64,000 nt of DNA from an uncultured Pelagibacteraceae bacterium (lineage in GTDB: Bacteria > Pseudomonadota > Alphaproteobacteria > Pelagibacterales > Pelagibacteraceae): assembly GCA_902526085.1 (NCBI GenBank), contig CABZJN010000001.1:1-64000 (forward strand), given 5' to 3'. The translations under genes were made by a program, and so were the position numbers. Numbering within the stretch: position 1 is the stretch's first letter; each line of letters starts with the position of its first letter. Shown one piece after another: positions 1 to 9,758 of the stretch. Under the pieces are notes generated by a model. It did not search any database. It saw only the letters and a list, made by a program, of their open reading frames with translations, and was not told the origin of the DNA.

Positions 1-1
1 T

Positions 2-748
2 GATGGTGGAAAATTTAATGAAAAAAGTTCTGCAAAAAAACAGATTAATAAATTAATTGTCGATGGAGCAAAGATAATTGATGTAGGTGGTGAGTCTACA
101 AGACCAGGCTCCAAAGAAATTCACCAAACAAAGGAATGGCTGAGAGTAAATAAAGTTATGAGTTATTTAAAATCTAAAAAATTTTTTGTTTCTTTAGATA
201 CTAGAAAAAGTTTTGTTATGAAAAAAGCTTTAAAATATAAAATAGACCTAATTAATGATGTATCTGGCCTTAGTTATGATATGGAGACAATTAATTTTTT
301 AAAAAAAACGAAATTACCATTCGTACTACACCATATGAAAGGTAACACAGAAACAATGCAAAAAAATCCGAGGTATAATAATGTTTTGTTGGATATTTAT
401 GATTATTTCGAAAATAAGCTTAGATTAATTAGAAAAAGCGGAATTAAACATAATCACATTATTTTAGATCCCGGAGTAGGATTTGGTAAAAATATGAAAC
501 ATAATATTACCCTAATAAATAATGTTTCTATTTTTCATTCTTTTGGATTACCAGTAATGTTGGGAATTTCCAGAAAGAGATTTATAAAAGATATATCTGG
601 AAATAATGATAGCAAAGAAAGAATAGGTGGAACAGTGTCTTCAGGTATTTTTAGCATGTTACAAGGAGTTCAAATACTTAGAATTCATGATGTTAATGAA
701 GTTAACCAAGGAATTAAAGTTTTTAAAAAACTCAATTTTAATCAATGA
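2..748 (+). CDS. folP: Dihydropteroate synthase, 5' end cut by window
   Basis: Joins the pterin diphosphate to p-aminobenzoate to make dihydropteroate in folate synthesis, in the cytoplasm. The frame is open from base 2, so the 248 visible residues lack roughly the first 25. The visible part opens with DGGKF, the usual pterin-site start. It continues with GGESTRPG (29-36), INDVSGL, a HHMKGN segment matching the family's HMQG motif, ILDPGVGFGK, GISRKRFI and a terminal RIHDV box. An internal ATG at 158 would drop the first two motifs and is not the true start. The stop overlaps the glmM start as ATGA, suggesting translational coupling. Confidence 0.93.
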   Translation, partial: DGGKFNEKSSAKKQINKLIVDGAKIIDVGGESTRPGSKEIHQTKEWLRVNKVMSYLKSKKFFVSLDTRKSFVMKKALKYKIDLINDVSGLSYDMETINFLKKTKLPFVLHHMKGNTETMQKNPRYNNVLLDIYDYFENKLRLIRKSGIKHNHIILDPGVGFGKNMKHNITLINNVSIFHSFGLPVMLGISRKRFIKDISGNNDSKERIGGTVSSGIFSMLQGVQILRIHDVNEVNQGIKVFKKLNFNQ

Positions 749-2076
749 AAAAAAAATATTTTGGTACAGATGGAATAAGAGGAAAGGTAAACGGAAATAA
801 AATAAATGGTGACATGTTTTTTAAATTTGGTTTAGCTGTTGGTACATATTTTAATAATAAAAAAAAAACTAAACAGATAGCAATAATTGCAAAAGATACT
901 AGGTTATCAGGATATGCACTAGAACCAGCATTAGTGTCTGGTTTAACATCATCTGGAATGCACGTTTTCACTTTTGGCCCATTACCAACAAATGGTCTTG
1001 CAATGCTTACAAAAAAAATGAAAGCTAATATGGGAATCATGATCACTGCGTCTCACAACCATTTTTATGATAATGGTTTAAAATTGTTTGGACCAAATGG
1101 TTTAAAATTATCTGATTATATAGAAAAAAAAATAGAAAAACTTATCGACTCAAACATAACAAAAAAATTGTCGAAACCTGAAATATTAGGTAGGGTTAAA
1201 AGATTAGAAAATGGCCCAGATAAATATCTCAAAATTTTAAAAACAAATTTTCCTAAACAATTTAATCTAAGAGGATTAAGAATTACAATAGATTGTGCTA
1301 ATGGAGCAGCATATAAAGTAGGACCTCAATTGTTTAGATCATTGGGTGCCACAGTTCATGAAATTGGAACTTCGCCAAATGGATTTAATATAAATAAAAA
1401 ATGTGGGTCTACATTTCCAAATAAAATTAAATATCATACAAAAAAAAATAAATCCCATATTGGAATTTCTTTAGATGGTGATGCAGATAGAATTATTATT
1501 TGTGATGAAAAAGGTAATATTATTGATGGAGATAAAATAATAGCTATGTTAGCAACAAGATGGAAAAGAAAAAAAATTTTAAAAGGTGGTGTTGTAGGTA
1601 CCTTAATGTCAAACTATGGATTGCAAAAATATTTTTCTAAAAATAAGATAAAATTTTTAAGATCTAAAGTTGGTGATAGATACGTAAAAGAAGTAATGCA
1701 GAAGAGTAAATTTAATTTAGGGGGAGAACAATCTGGGCATATTATTCTTGGTAAATTTGCGACTACAGGTGATGGTTTATTGGTTGCATTAGAAATTTTA
1801 TTTTCTATGAGAAAAGGTAAAAAAGCGAGCGAAATATTTGAAAATTTTACACCTACTCCTCAATTGTTAGAAAATGTTGAAGTAAAAGATAAATCAATAA
1901 TTAATAATCTTAAGTGCAAAAATGCAATTAAGAAAGCAAAAAGTTTAATAAAAGGAAAAGGCAGAATGTTAGTAAGAAAATCTGGAACACAACCAGTAGT
2001 GAGAATAATGTGTGAAACTGAAGATAAAACTATGCTTTTAAAATGTGTTAATATTGTAAAAAAATCAATTATCTAA
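745..2076 (+). CDS. glmM: Phosphoglucosamine mutase
   Basis: Interconverts glucosamine-6-phosphate and glucosamine-1-phosphate, feeding UDP-GlcNAc for peptidoglycan and lipid A. The 443 residues match the family length. Visible are the N-terminal GTDGIRG (7-13), the phosphoserine loop TASHN with Ser103, the magnesium loop DGDADR (244-249), the sugar-binding GGEQSGH and a C-terminal phosphate-binding loop. That last loop reads RKSGTQP instead of the usual R-P-SGTEP, a mild oddity. The gene overlaps folP by four bases and lies one base before thiD. Assignment is firm. The family also contains phosphomannomutases, but the TASHN loop and length favour GlmM. Confidence 0.95.
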   Translation: MKKKYFGTDGIRGKVNGNKINGDMFFKFGLAVGTYFNNKKKTKQIAIIAKDTRLSGYALEPALVSGLTSSGMHVFTFGPLPTNGLAMLTKKMKANMGIMITASHNHFYDNGLKLFGPNGLKLSDYIEKKIEKLIDSNITKKLSKPEILGRVKRLENGPDKYLKILKTNFPKQFNLRGLRITIDCANGAAYKVGPQLFRSLGATVHEIGTSPNGFNINKKCGSTFPNKIKYHTKKNKSHIGISLDGDADRIIICDEKGNIIDGDKIIAMLATRWKRKKILKGGVVGTLMSNYGLQKYFSKNKIKFLRSKVGDRYVKEVMQKSKFNLGGEQSGHIILGKFATTGDGLLVALEILFSMRKGKKASEIFENFTPTPQLLENVEVKDKSIINNLKCKNAIKKAKSLIKGKGRMLVRKSGTQPVVRIMCETEDKTMLLKCVNIVKKSII

Positions 2077-2077
2077 C

Positions 2078-2890
2078 TTGAAAATAAAATCTAAAATTTT
2101 AATTATCGCTGGCTCAGACTCTTCTGGAGGTGCAGGCATACAAGCAGACATTAAAACTATTACATCGCTTGGTTCATATGCTATGACTGCTGTAACTGCT
2201 ATAACATCACAAAATACAACAGGTGTTAAATCAATTATTCCAGTAAATAGTAAAGAAATTTCTAATCAAATTGAATTTACAGCAAAAGATATAAAACCAG
2301 ACGCTGTTAAAATAGGAATGCTTCATTCAAAAGAAGTTATAAATTCAGTAATAAAATCATTAAAAAAGATAAAAGCAAAAAAAATAATATTAGACCCTGT
2401 TATGGTGGCAAAGGGCGGAAAAAAATTAATTAATGAACCAGCTATTAAAATTTTAAAAAATAAACTTTTATCTAAAGCAGATTTGATTACGCCAAACATA
2501 CCTGAAGCTGAAGTTTTAACTAATTCAAAAATATCAACTATACAGGATGTAATTTTAGCAGGTAATCATTTAATTGAATTGGGTGCAAAAAATATCCTTA
2601 TTAAAGGAGGTCATTTAAATTATAAAAATATTCTAGATGTATTTATTAATAAAAAAGAAATCACAATCTTTAAAAATAAGAAAATAAATACAAAAAATAG
2701 CCATGGCACTGGCTGCACTCTTTCAAGCGCTGTAACTACATACTATTCATGTGGAAAAACTTTAAAGAAATCTTGTGAAATGGCAATAAAATATGTAAAT
2801 CATTCATTAAGAACACAACCAAACTTAGGGAAAGGTCACGGTCCTGTTAACCATTTAAATAGTATACAAATTAAAAAAATTTTTAGATGA
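2078..2890 (+). CDS. thiD: Hydroxymethylpyrimidine/phosphomethylpyrimidine kinase
   Basis: Phosphorylates HMP and HMP-phosphate to HMP-diphosphate for thiamine assembly. The 270-residue ribokinase-fold protein has the N-terminal [14 protein letters not shown] substrate loop and a C-terminal [12 protein letters not shown] loop with the general base and ATP contacts. The start is TTG, one base after the glmM stop; no nearby ATG keeps the N-terminal strand. It overlaps purA by four bases. SAR11 relatives are known to use the HMP precursor from seawater, so a kinase without nearby de novo thiC would fit. Nothing else thiamine-related is visible in the window. Confidence 0.92.
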   Translation: MKIKSKILIIAGSDSSGGAGIQADIKTITSLGSYAMTAVTAITSQNTTGVKSIIPVNSKEISNQIEFTAKDIKPDAVKIGMLHSKEVINSVIKSLKKIKAKKIILDPVMVAKGGKKLINEPAIKILKNKLLSKADLITPNIPEAEVLTNSKISTIQDVILAGNHLIELGAKNILIKGGHLNYKNILDVFINKKEITIFKNKKINTKNSHGTGCTLSSAVTTYYSCGKTLKKSCEMAIKYVNHSLRTQPNLGKGHGPVNHLNSIQIKKIFR

Positions 2891-4179
2891 AAAATGTAGT
2901 TGTAGTCGGTTCACAATGGGGAGATGAAGGAAAAGGTAAAATTGTTGATTGGCTCTCTAGCGAGGCTGATATAATTGTAAGATTTCAAGGTGGACATAAT
3001 GCTGGGCATACTCTTGTTATAGATAGTGTGGTTTATAAGTTAAGACTGTTGCCATCAGGAATAGTTAGAAAAAATAAAATATCTATAATTGGAAATGGAG
3101 TAGTGGTTGATCCATTGGCACTATTAGAAGAGATAAATGAAATTAAATCCAAAGGCGTAGAAGTTAACCCTGATAATTTAATTTTATCTGAAGCAGCAAC
3201 TCTTATTTTACCATTTCATAAAGAAATGGATGACATTAGAGAAGATGCTGCAGGAAAATCAAAAATAGGAACTACAAGAAGAGGAATTGGACCAGCGTAT
3301 GAAGATAAGATTGGTAGAAGATCAATAAGAGTAATGGATCTTGCATCAGAAAATAATTTGGATAAAAGACTAGACGTAGTATTAAGTCATCATAATGCTA
3401 TAAGAAAAGGCTTAGGAAAAACTGAATTTAAAAAAGAGCAATTAAAAAAAAATCTTTTAAATATTGCACCACAAATACTAAAATTTTCACAGCCAGTATG
3501 GAAAAAAATAAATGAATTTAAATCTCAAAACAAAAAAATATTATTTGAAGGTGCTCAAGGAGTTCTTTTAGACGTTGACCATGGGACTTATCCATTTGTA
3601 ACCTCTTCTAATACCGTCGCTTCATCTGCGGCGACTGGCTCAGGCTGTGGTGTAAATTCCATTAACTATGTTTTAGGTATTACAAAAGCATACACCACAA
3701 GAGTTGGAGAGGGCCCTTTTCCAACTGAGCTAACAGATAAAATAGGTGACTTACTTGGAACAAGAGGAAAAGAATTTGGAACCGTCACAAGTCGAAAAAG
3801 AAGATGTGGTTGGTTTGATGGAGTGCTTGTAAGACAAACTTTAAAAATTTCTGGAATTGATGGAATTGCCTTAACTAAACTAGATGTGCTAGACGAACTA
3901 GATGAAATTAAAATGTGTATCGCTTATGAGATAAATGGTGAAAAATATGATTACCTTCCAGCTTCAGTTGATGACCAATTTATGGCTAAGCCAATATATC
4001 AATCTTTTAAAGGTTGGAAATCTTCAACAGTAGGTATAAAAAAATTTGAGGAATTACCGGAAAATGCGAAAATTTACATAAAAGAATTAGAAAAGTTTGT
4101 AGAGACCAGAATTTCCAGTATTTCCACTAGTCCAGAAAGAAATGATACAATCTTAATTCAAGATCCTTTTAATCTTTAA
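2887..4179 (+). CDS. purA: Adenylosuccinate synthetase
   Basis: Condenses IMP with aspartate using GTP, the first committed step to AMP. The 430 residues match the family. Seen are [11 protein letters not shown] (the GTP/IMP loop, 8-18), [21 protein letters not shown], the switch region [25 protein letters not shown], and [10 protein letters not shown] followed by the guanine-binding LTKLDVLD. It overlaps thiD by ATGA. Its stop shares the four bases TTAA with the stop of the convergent rpoH gene, so there is no room for a conventional terminator between them. Confidence 0.97.
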   Translation: MKNVVVVGSQWGDEGKGKIVDWLSSEADIIVRFQGGHNAGHTLVIDSVVYKLRLLPSGIVRKNKISIIGNGVVVDPLALLEEINEIKSKGVEVNPDNLILSEAATLILPFHKEMDDIREDAAGKSKIGTTRRGIGPAYEDKIGRRSIRVMDLASENNLDKRLDVVLSHHNAIRKGLGKTEFKKEQLKKNLLNIAPQILKFSQPVWKKINEFKSQNKKILFEGAQGVLLDVDHGTYPFVTSSNTVASSAATGSGCGVNSINYVLGITKAYTTRVGEGPFPTELTDKIGDLLGTRGKEFGTVTSRKRRCGWFDGVLVRQTLKISGIDGIALTKLDVLDELDEIKMCIAYEINGEKYDYLPASVDDQFMAKPIYQSFKGWKSSTVGIKKFEELPENAKIYIKELEKFVETRISSISTSPERNDTILIQDPFNL

Positions 4180-5066
4180 TTTGCTGGCAATAAGTTTTTT
4201 GATTTAGCAGAGTTAAGCATATGCTTTTGAAGCTTTTCAAAAGCTTTATTTTCTATTTGTCTTACTCTTTCTCTACTTATCTTATACTTTTTACTTAGCT
4301 CATCTAAAGTTATGGGATCATCGGTTAATCTTCTTGAGTATAAAATCTTCTTTTCTCTTTCATTTAGAATTTTAATTGAATCTTGAAGTAAATCTTTTCT
4401 TTGTTCCATTTCATCACTTTGAGAGATTTTTAATTCATGATCCATTTCATTATCAACAACCCAGTCTTGCCACTCATCTCCATCTTCACCTATTGGAGCA
4501 TTTAAAGATTGTTCTTTCCCTGAAAGTCTTCTATTCATTGAAACAACTTCACTTTCACTTACTGAAAGTCTCTTAGCAATATCTTGAACATGTTCTTTTC
4601 TTAGATCTCCCTCAGACCTAGGAGCTATTTGATTTTTAATTTTTTTTAGATTAAAAAAAAGTTTTTTCTGTGCTGTTGTTGTTCCTATTTTTACTAAACT
4701 CCATGATCTTAATATATATTCTTGTATTGAAGCTCTGATCCACCACATTGCATAAGTTGCAAGTCTAAAACCTTTTTCTGGCTCAAACTTTTTTACTGCC
4801 TGCATTAATCCTACATTTCCTTCTGATATCATCTCGTTAAGAGGTAAACCATAACCTTTGTAACCCATTGCTATCTTTGCAACTAGTCTCAAATGGCTAG
4901 TTACAAGTTTTTCTGCCGATTTAACATTTCCAGTTGATTGCCAATTTTTAGCTAACATATACTCTTCTTCAGCTGCAAGCATAGGAAACTTCTTTATCTG
5001 CGCAAGATAAGCTGCTAATCCACCTTCGTTCGAAAGCACTGGTAAGTTGTAAGCATTTTTACTCAT
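4176..5066 (-). CDS. rpoH: RNA polymerase sigma-32 heat-shock factor
   Basis: Directs RNA polymerase to heat-shock promoters. The 296 residues contain the sigma-70 region 2 core, with [19 protein letters not shown] and [16 protein letters not shown] segment [10 protein letters not shown] around residue 134 matches the RpoH box that separates sigma-32 from other group 3 sigmas. Region 4 ends in a helix-turn-helix with [16 protein letters not shown]. The N-terminus opens with a short region 1.2 ([11 protein letters not shown]). It is tail-to-tail with purA and follows the pseudouridine synthase gene on the same strand after a 46-base gap. Confidence 0.93.
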   Translation of the reverse strand: MSKNAYNLPVLSNEGGLAAYLAQIKKFPMLAAEEEYMLAKNWQSTGNVKSAEKLVTSHLRLVAKIAMGYKGYGLPLNEMISEGNVGLMQAVKKFEPEKGFRLATYAMWWIRASIQEYILRSWSLVKIGTTTAQKKLFFNLKKIKNQIAPRSEGDLRKEHVQDIAKRLSVSESEVVSMNRRLSGKEQSLNAPIGEDGDEWQDWVVDNEMDHELKISQSDEMEQRKDLLQDSIKILNEREKKILYSRRLTDDPITLDELSKKYKISRERVRQIENKAFEKLQKHMLNSAKSKNLLPAN

Positions 5067-5112
5067 ACGAAGTATTTATTTAATAAATAATTAAATTATT
5101 ACAATCCTTTTA

Positions 5113-6090
5113 TTACTTGGTTTTTCTTAGTTTTTTTAAAATTTGTTCTAAATCTGAAGGTAATTTTGACGTAAATTCAAGTCTTGCATTACTCTTTGGG
5201 TGATTAAAGCCAATAGTTTTTGCATGTAAAAATTGTCTATTAAGTGCAATTATACTCTTTTCAAGTTTACTATCAATATTAACAAATTTTTTGAATTTTT
5301 TTTTGTATTTCTTGTCACCTAAAATATTATTACCTTTGTAAGATAAGTGAACTCTTATTTGATGTGTTCTTCCTGTTTCCAGTTTGCATTCAACGAGACT
5401 AAATGTTGGAATTTTATCATTCTCAAATATTTCTAAAGTTTTATAATTTGTTATAGCGGTTTTGCCTTTCTTGGTTGAAACTTCCATCATTTGTCTGTTT
5501 CTTGAACTTCTTGTAATAAATGTTTCAATTTTTCCATTTTGAGGTCTTATTTTACCCCAGACTAAAGCTTGATAAACTCTTGTAATAGAATGATCTGAAA
5601 ATTGTTTTGATAAATTCTCGTGCGAAACATTATTTTTGGCGATAACTATTAATCCAGATGTATCTTTATCTATTCTGTGAACAATTCCAGGCCTTAGTTC
5701 GTTTCCAATATTTGATAAATTTTTATTATCATAATTAATCAATGCATTTACAATTGTGTTGTTATAATTTCCTGGTCCCGGATGCATGGAAATTCCTGCA
5801 GATTTATTGATGACTATCAAGTCTTTATCTTCGTAAACAATATTAAGAATATATTTAAATGGTTCAAGAGTCTCTTTTTTTGGCTCTGAAATCTCGAAAT
5901 AAATTTCATCATTCAATTTTATTTTCTTTGAGGGATCTTTAACAATAATATCGTTAATTTTTAACTTATTTTCTAAAATTAAACTTTTTACTCTTGATCT
6001 ACTTAATTTATTGTCCTGATTGGATAATAGAATATCTATTCTTAAATTATTTTCTTTATTTTTGACTTTTATATTAATAATATTTTTCAT
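5113..6090 (-). CDS. rluD: RluA/RluD-family 23S rRNA pseudouridine synthase
   Basis: Isomerises specific uridines of 23S rRNA to pseudouridine. From the ATG at 6090 it is 325 residues: an S4-like RNA-binding domain at about 14-70, then the RluA catalytic domain with the signature HRIDKDTSGL, whose catalytic aspartate is D143. Later blocks GKTAITNY and LETGRTHQIRVHL fit the family. A longer frame starting at 6126 would run into the tRNA-Arg gene, so the internal ATG was chosen. RluD is preferred over RluC because of the HRIDKDTSG context and the S4 domain, but the exact target uridines cannot be read from sequence. Confidence 0.85.
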   Translation of the reverse strand: MKNIINIKVKNKENNLRIDILLSNQDNKLSRSRVKSLILENKLKINDIIVKDPSKKIKLNDEIYFEISEPKKETLEPFKYILNIVYEDKDLIVINKSAGISMHPGPGNYNNTIVNALINYDNKNLSNIGNELRPGIVHRIDKDTSGLIVIAKNNVSHENLSKQFSDHSITRVYQALVWGKIRPQNGKIETFITRSSRNRQMMEVSTKKGKTAITNYKTLEIFENDKIPTFSLVECKLETGRTHQIRVHLSYKGNNILGDKKYKKKFKKFVNIDSKLEKSIIALNRQFLHAKTIGFNHPKSNARLEFTSKLPSDLEQILKKLRKTK

Positions 6091-6111
6091 ATTGATATAA
6101 ATATACAATAT

Positions 6112-6188
6112 GCGCTTGTAGCTCAACTGGATAGAGCGCCAGATTTCGGCTCTGGAGGTTCAGGGTTCGACTCCTTGCGGGCGCACCA
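6112..6188 (+). tRNA. tRNA-Arg (anticodon TCG)
   Basis: A complete 77-base cloverleaf with CCA encoded. The acceptor stem pairs GCGCTTG with CGGGCGC. The D stem is GCTC/GAGC. The anticodon stem is CCAGA/TCTGG around the loop TTTCGGC, giving anticodon TCG, which reads CGA arginine codons. It sits on the plus strand between two minus-strand genes: its CCA end abuts the stop codon of the ABC permease with no spacer, and its 5' end is 21 bases from the pseudouridine synthase start codon. Confidence 0.95.
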
Positions 6189-6980
6189 TTATTCACCCAT
6201 GTTAATTAAAGTACCTTTATCTTTCGCTGCATTGAAAGAATAATAAAACAAAGCAATTGAAAGAGAAAAATAAAAAGCGTTCCACATTAATGCGTAGTAT
6301 ACATTTTCAATATTAACTGATTGATTTATCAAAATATTTCTAGCTTCTTCAAATATGTATACTAATGGAAGCACATAGGCAACTTTTTGAAATATTTCTG
6401 GAAGAGTTTCTATCGGGTAATATATACATCCAAAGGGTGCAAGTAAAAACATTGTTGACCATGCTATATTTTCAAATGACGGTCCAAATCTAAGCAAACC
6501 AGAGGAAACTAAAATACCAAGTGTAATTCCAAAAATATATAGACTTAAAAAAAGAAAAAATAAAAAAATTCCTAAATCTAAAATTGAAATTCCAAACAAC
6601 GGAGAAGTTAGCAAGATCGCTGGAACCAAGCCAATTAGAGATCTAATTAATGCAGTTATAACAAGTGAAGTTAAAATCTCACCAATTCTCATCGGTGCTA
6701 TGAAAAGATTAGTAAAATTTCTACTCCAGATCTCTTCTAAAAAAAGCATATTGAAACCAATACTTGTTCTAAACAAAAAATCATAAAGTATTGCACATGT
6801 AAGGATTACTCCAACTGCATTATTGTAATATGTTGTATGTGTAGCAAAAAAATTAGATATAAATCCCCATAATGTAATTTGAATTGATGGCCAGTAAACT
6901 AAATCTAATATTCTAGGAAATGATCTAGTGATTAGATAAAAATGCCTTAAAAATAAACCGTAAATCCTAGTTAAACTCAC
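6189..6980 (-). CDS. ABC-2 type transporter permease
   Basis: Membrane component of an ABC exporter, cytoplasmic membrane. The 263 residues form about six hydrophobic segments in the ABC-2 layout: a cytosolic N-terminus with an amphipathic start, a segment around AVGVILTCAILYDFLF, a conserved cytosolic LEEIWSRNFTNLFIAP, then three C-terminal helices with FGCIYYPIETLP in an external loop. This resembles NodJ/DrrB-like permeases. It overlaps the ATPase gene upstream by 14 bases, so the two form one transporter. The substrate is not evident; polysaccharide, lipid or drug export are all possible for the family. Confidence 0.85.
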   Translation of the reverse strand: MSLTRIYGLFLRHFYLITRSFPRILDLVYWPSIQITLWGFISNFFATHTTYYNNAVGVILTCAILYDFLFRTSIGFNMLFLEEIWSRNFTNLFIAPMRIGEILTSLVITALIRSLIGLVPAILLTSPLFGISILDLGIFLFFLFLSLYIFGITLGILVSSGLLRFGPSFENIAWSTMFLLAPFGCIYYPIETLPEIFQKVAYVLPLVYIFEEARNILINQSVNIENVYYALMWNAFYFSLSIALFYYSFNAAKDKGTLINMGE

Positions 6981-7704
6981 TTTTACTCCTTGATAGTTTT
7001 AAAAAAACTTCCTCTAAATTTGTTCTTCCATGTTTTGCAATTAAATCTTCAGGTTTACCTTGATCTATTATTTCTCCATTTTTCATCATTAATACTGATT
7101 TGCATAAACGTGTGACTTCATTCATATTATGAGAAGCCAAAAGTATCGAAATTTTTTTTTCTTTTTTATAGTCCTCTAAAAATGTTCTAACAAAATCTCC
7201 TACTTCTGGGTCTAAAGATGCAGTTGGTTCGTCAAGTAGCAGAACTTTTGGTTCATTTACTAGGGCTTTGGCTAAACTTACTCTATTTTTTTGACCTGAT
7301 GAAAGTTCCCCTGTAATACTATTTAATAATTCACCTATTCTTAGCTTTTCCGACAAATACTCAATTCGTTCCTTAATATTTACAACTTTATAAAGTTTAG
7401 AATAAACATATAAATTTTGTTTCACAGTAAGTTTTTTGGGCAGTTCAATATATGGGGATATAAAATTAATCATTTCAAGAATTTGAATTCTATTTTCTTC
7501 AAGTTTAAGATTATTGATAAATATTTGACCACTTGTTGGTTTAAGCAAGCCTAGCAACATTCCAATAGTTGTTGTTTTTCCAGATCCATTTGGACCAAGC
7601 AAACCTAAAATTTCATCTTCCTCAACATTAAATGATATTCCTTTTACGGCTTCTTTTTTACCATAATTTTTTTTTATGTTTTGAACTTCAATTAAATTTT
7701 TCAT
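6967..7704 (-). CDS. ABC-2 type transporter ATP-binding protein
   Basis: The ATPase partner of the adjacent permease. The 245 residues hold Walker A GPNGSGKTT near residue 38, the Q-loop region around the IQILEMINFISPY segment, the signature LSSGQKNRVSLAKAL, Walker B VLLLDEPTASLDPE, and the switch histidine in LASHNMNEV. The domain order and the C-terminal NLEEVFLKL tail are typical of ABC-2 (DrrA/NodI-like) exporters and not of importers. It overlaps the permease gene by 14 bases and the Sua5 gene by four bases, so all three are probably co-transcribed. Confidence 0.9.
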   Translation of the reverse strand: MKNLIEVQNIKKNYGKKEAVKGISFNVEEDEILGLLGPNGSGKTTTIGMLLGLLKPTSGQIFINNLKLEENRIQILEMINFISPYIELPKKLTVKQNLYVYSKLYKVVNIKERIEYLSEKLRIGELLNSITGELSSGQKNRVSLAKALVNEPKVLLLDEPTASLDPEVGDFVRTFLEDYKKEKKISILLASHNMNEVTRLCKSVLMMKNGEIIDQGKPEDLIAKHGRTNLEEVFLKLSRSKSEFN

Positions 7705-8633
7705 TTTTTTGATGCTCTTAAAATTCTGTCATTAATGGCTTCACCAATATTAATATTTGGAATTTTTTCAATAGCAATTTTTTTGTACCCATTTTTTTTT
7801 ATTATTCTTAATGTCTTATATAAATTTTTTGCAGCTTGCTTTAAATTACTTGTCTTACTTATATAAAAATAGTTTTTGTTTAATTTTTTTCTTTTTTTTA
7901 TCAATATATATGCCTCATTTTGATAATTTTTTTTGGCATTTAGTCTCACAGGTATTCCAGGTGAATAATGCAATTTACTAGTACCAGGAACTTTTATTTT
8001 AATTTTTTTTTTATTCTTATTTTTTAATGGGTTAATTATTTTATAGATTAATTTACTATTTGTTCCTCCTAATCTTAAAATATGAGGTTTTCCGATAAGG
8101 TTTATAATCGTTGATTCTAAACCTATTTTCGAAGAACCACCATCTAAGATAAACTTTAATTTAGAGCCAAATTCATCAACTACATCCTGTTTTGAAACAG
8201 GACTTATACTTGTTGAAATATTTGCGCTAGGTGCTGCAAGTGGATAATTAATTTTTTTTAATAGCTTTCTAGTTAAAGGATGGCTTGGAAATCTTATTGC
8301 TACTGAATCTGAATTATTTGTAATGATTTTTGAAATCTTACTTTTCTTTTTTAATTTTAAAACAAATGATATCGGTCCTGGACAAAATTTTTTATAAAGT
8401 TTAATAAAAGTGTTATCAATTTCACAATCTTTTTTTAAGGTATTAATGCTATAATAGTGAGCAATTAAAGGATTGCTTCTAGGTCTTTTTTTTAATTTAT
8501 ATACTCTTGAAACTGCTTTATCCGAATACGCATTTCCCGCCAGTCCATAGACTGTCTCGGTAGGGATCGCTATACATTCATTATTATTTAAGTATTTTAT
8601 TGCTTTTTTAATATTTGAATCATTCTTTTTCAT
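7701..8633 (-). CDS. tsaC: L-threonylcarbamoyladenylate synthase, Sua5 type
   Basis: Makes threonylcarbamoyl-AMP from threonine, bicarbonate and ATP for the t6A37 modification of ANN-decoding tRNAs. The 310 residues consist of the YrdC domain (about 1-200) with IAIPTETVYGLAGNAYS, RPRSNPLIAH, APSANISTSISPVS and GLESTIINL. A linker PGTSKLHYSPGIP then leads into a shorter C-terminal Sua5 domain. The extra domain makes this the long Sua5 (TsaC2) form and not the short TsaC. It is divergent from xseB with only 20 bases between start codons, so the two promoters must lie partly inside coding sequence. Confidence 0.92.
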   Translation of the reverse strand: MKKNDSNIKKAIKYLNNNECIAIPTETVYGLAGNAYSDKAVSRVYKLKKRPRSNPLIAHYYSINTLKKDCEIDNTFIKLYKKFCPGPISFVLKLKKKSKISKIITNNSDSVAIRFPSHPLTRKLLKKINYPLAAPSANISTSISPVSKQDVVDEFGSKLKFILDGGSSKIGLESTIINLIGKPHILRLGGTNSKLIYKIINPLKNKNKKKIKIKVPGTSKLHYSPGIPVRLNAKKNYQNEAYILIKKRKKLNKNYFYISKTSNLKQAAKNLYKTLRIIKKNGYKKIAIEKIPNINIGEAINDRILRASKK

Positions 8634-8653
8634 ATAATATTACCAACTAATAT

Positions 8654-8908
8654 ATGAATGAAAAAAATTTGCCAGATGATATTGCGTCAAAATCTTTAAA
8701 TGAGCTTACTGATTTAGCAGACCAAATTATCAAAAATTTGGAAAATGAAAATAATCTAGAAAATACATCTGAAGACTATGCAAATTTATTAAAAATTAAT
8801 AGATTAATAGAAAAAAAATTCCAAAAAAATTTTAAAGAAATATCGGATAAAACAAATTTTAAAATTAAAGACATAAAATCAAATAAAAATGCAAAAAAAG
8901 TTAAATAA
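8654..8908 (+). CDS. xseB: Exodeoxyribonuclease VII small subunit
   Basis: Small helical subunit of exonuclease VII, which degrades single-stranded DNA. It is only 84 residues. The core around residues 12-52 (SLNELTDLADQIIKNLENEN, then a second helix with YANLLKINRLIEKKFQKNF) matches the two-helix XseB pattern, though divergent and lysine-rich. The context supports it strongly: xseB-ispA-dxs is a widely conserved gene order, and here xseB overlaps ispA by 20 bases. The large subunit XseA is not in the window. Confidence 0.8.
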   Translation: MNEKNLPDDIASKSLNELTDLADQIIKNLENENNLENTSEDYANLLKINRLIEKKFQKNFKEISDKTNFKIKDIKSNKNAKKVK

Positions 8909-9758
8909 AATAGTTAATAGAACTAACAACTATCTTTATAAATATTTTTCCAAACAAAAAAAAACTGAGCTTATCAAACCAATGCTTTATGGACTTTTAC
9001 CTGGAGGTAAAAAAGTAAGATCAAAAATACTCTTTGATATTGGGTCTATATTCAACTTAGATAAAAAAAATATTTTGCATGTTGCAGCAGCGGTTGAGTG
9101 TATACATGCTTATTCATTAATACATGATGATTTACCATGCATGGACAATGATAATTTGAGAAGAGGAAAATTGACAACACACAAAAAGTTTAGTGAGTCA
9201 ACAGCAATTCTTGCTGGTAATTCTCTACTTACTATTGCATTTCAAATTCTTAGTGAAAAAAGATTAAGTTTAGATGAAAAAAAAAAAATAAAACTAATAA
9301 ACTTGATTTCTGAAAGTTCGGGACATACAGGAATTGCTGGGGGGCAGTTTTTAGACTTAAGTTATGAAAAAATTAAAAAAACTAAAAAACAAATTATAGA
9401 CATGCAAATTAAAAAAACTGGTAAACTATTTAGTTTCTGTTGTGTTGCTCCAATTATAATGTCTGGTAAAACAAAATACCTGAATAAGTTTAATAAAATA
9501 GGCAACGAAATTGGATTATTATTTCAAATTGCTGATGACTTGATAGATTTAAAAGGTAAAACATCTAATGTAGGAAAAAAAACTAAAAAAGATTTAAAAA
9601 TGGGAAAAGCTACTTTAATAAGTTTACTAGGCACTAATAATACTATTAAATATGCAAATAACTTAAAATTAAAAATATTTAATAGTTTAAAAATTTTTGG
9701 AAAAAAAGGCGAAGATTTAAGAGAAACAATAAATTATATTTTAAATAGAACAAAGTGA
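8889..9758 (+). CDS. ispA: Geranyl/farnesyl diphosphate synthase
   Basis: Builds short-chain prenyl diphosphates from IPP and DMAPP. The 289 residues carry the first aspartate-rich motif in [10 protein letters not shown], followed by LRRGK, and the second in [23 protein letters not shown] at about 36-47 provides the IPP-binding arginine and lysines. The DDxxxxD spacing in the first motif is typical of bacterial short-chain FPP/GGPP synthases. It lies between xseB and dxs with overlaps on both sides (20 and 4 bases), a conserved isoprenoid arrangement. The exact product length cannot be fixed from sequence. Confidence 0.92.
   Translation: MQKKLNKIVNRTNNYLYKYFSKQKKTELIKPMLYGLLPGGKKVRSKILFDIGSIFNLDKKNILHVAAAVECIHAYSLIHDDLPCMDNDNLRRGKLTTHKKFSESTAILAGNSLLTIAFQILSEKRLSLDEKKKIKLINLISESSGHTGIAGGQFLDLSYEKIKKTKKQIIDMQIKKTGKLFSFCCVAPIIMSGKTKYLNKFNKIGNEIGLLFQIADDLIDLKGKTSNVGKKTKKDLKMGKATLISLLGTNNTIKYANNLKLKIFNSLKIFGKKGEDLRETINYILNRTK

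Noticed and set aside
738..1046. Open frame of about 100 codons antisense to glmM
   Set aside because: It lies entirely opposite a strongly supported gene and has no recognisable motif or start signal.
6091..6126. Upstream extension of the pseudouridine synthase frame
   Set aside because: It would run into the tRNA-Arg gene; the ATG at 6090 gives a normal S4-domain start.
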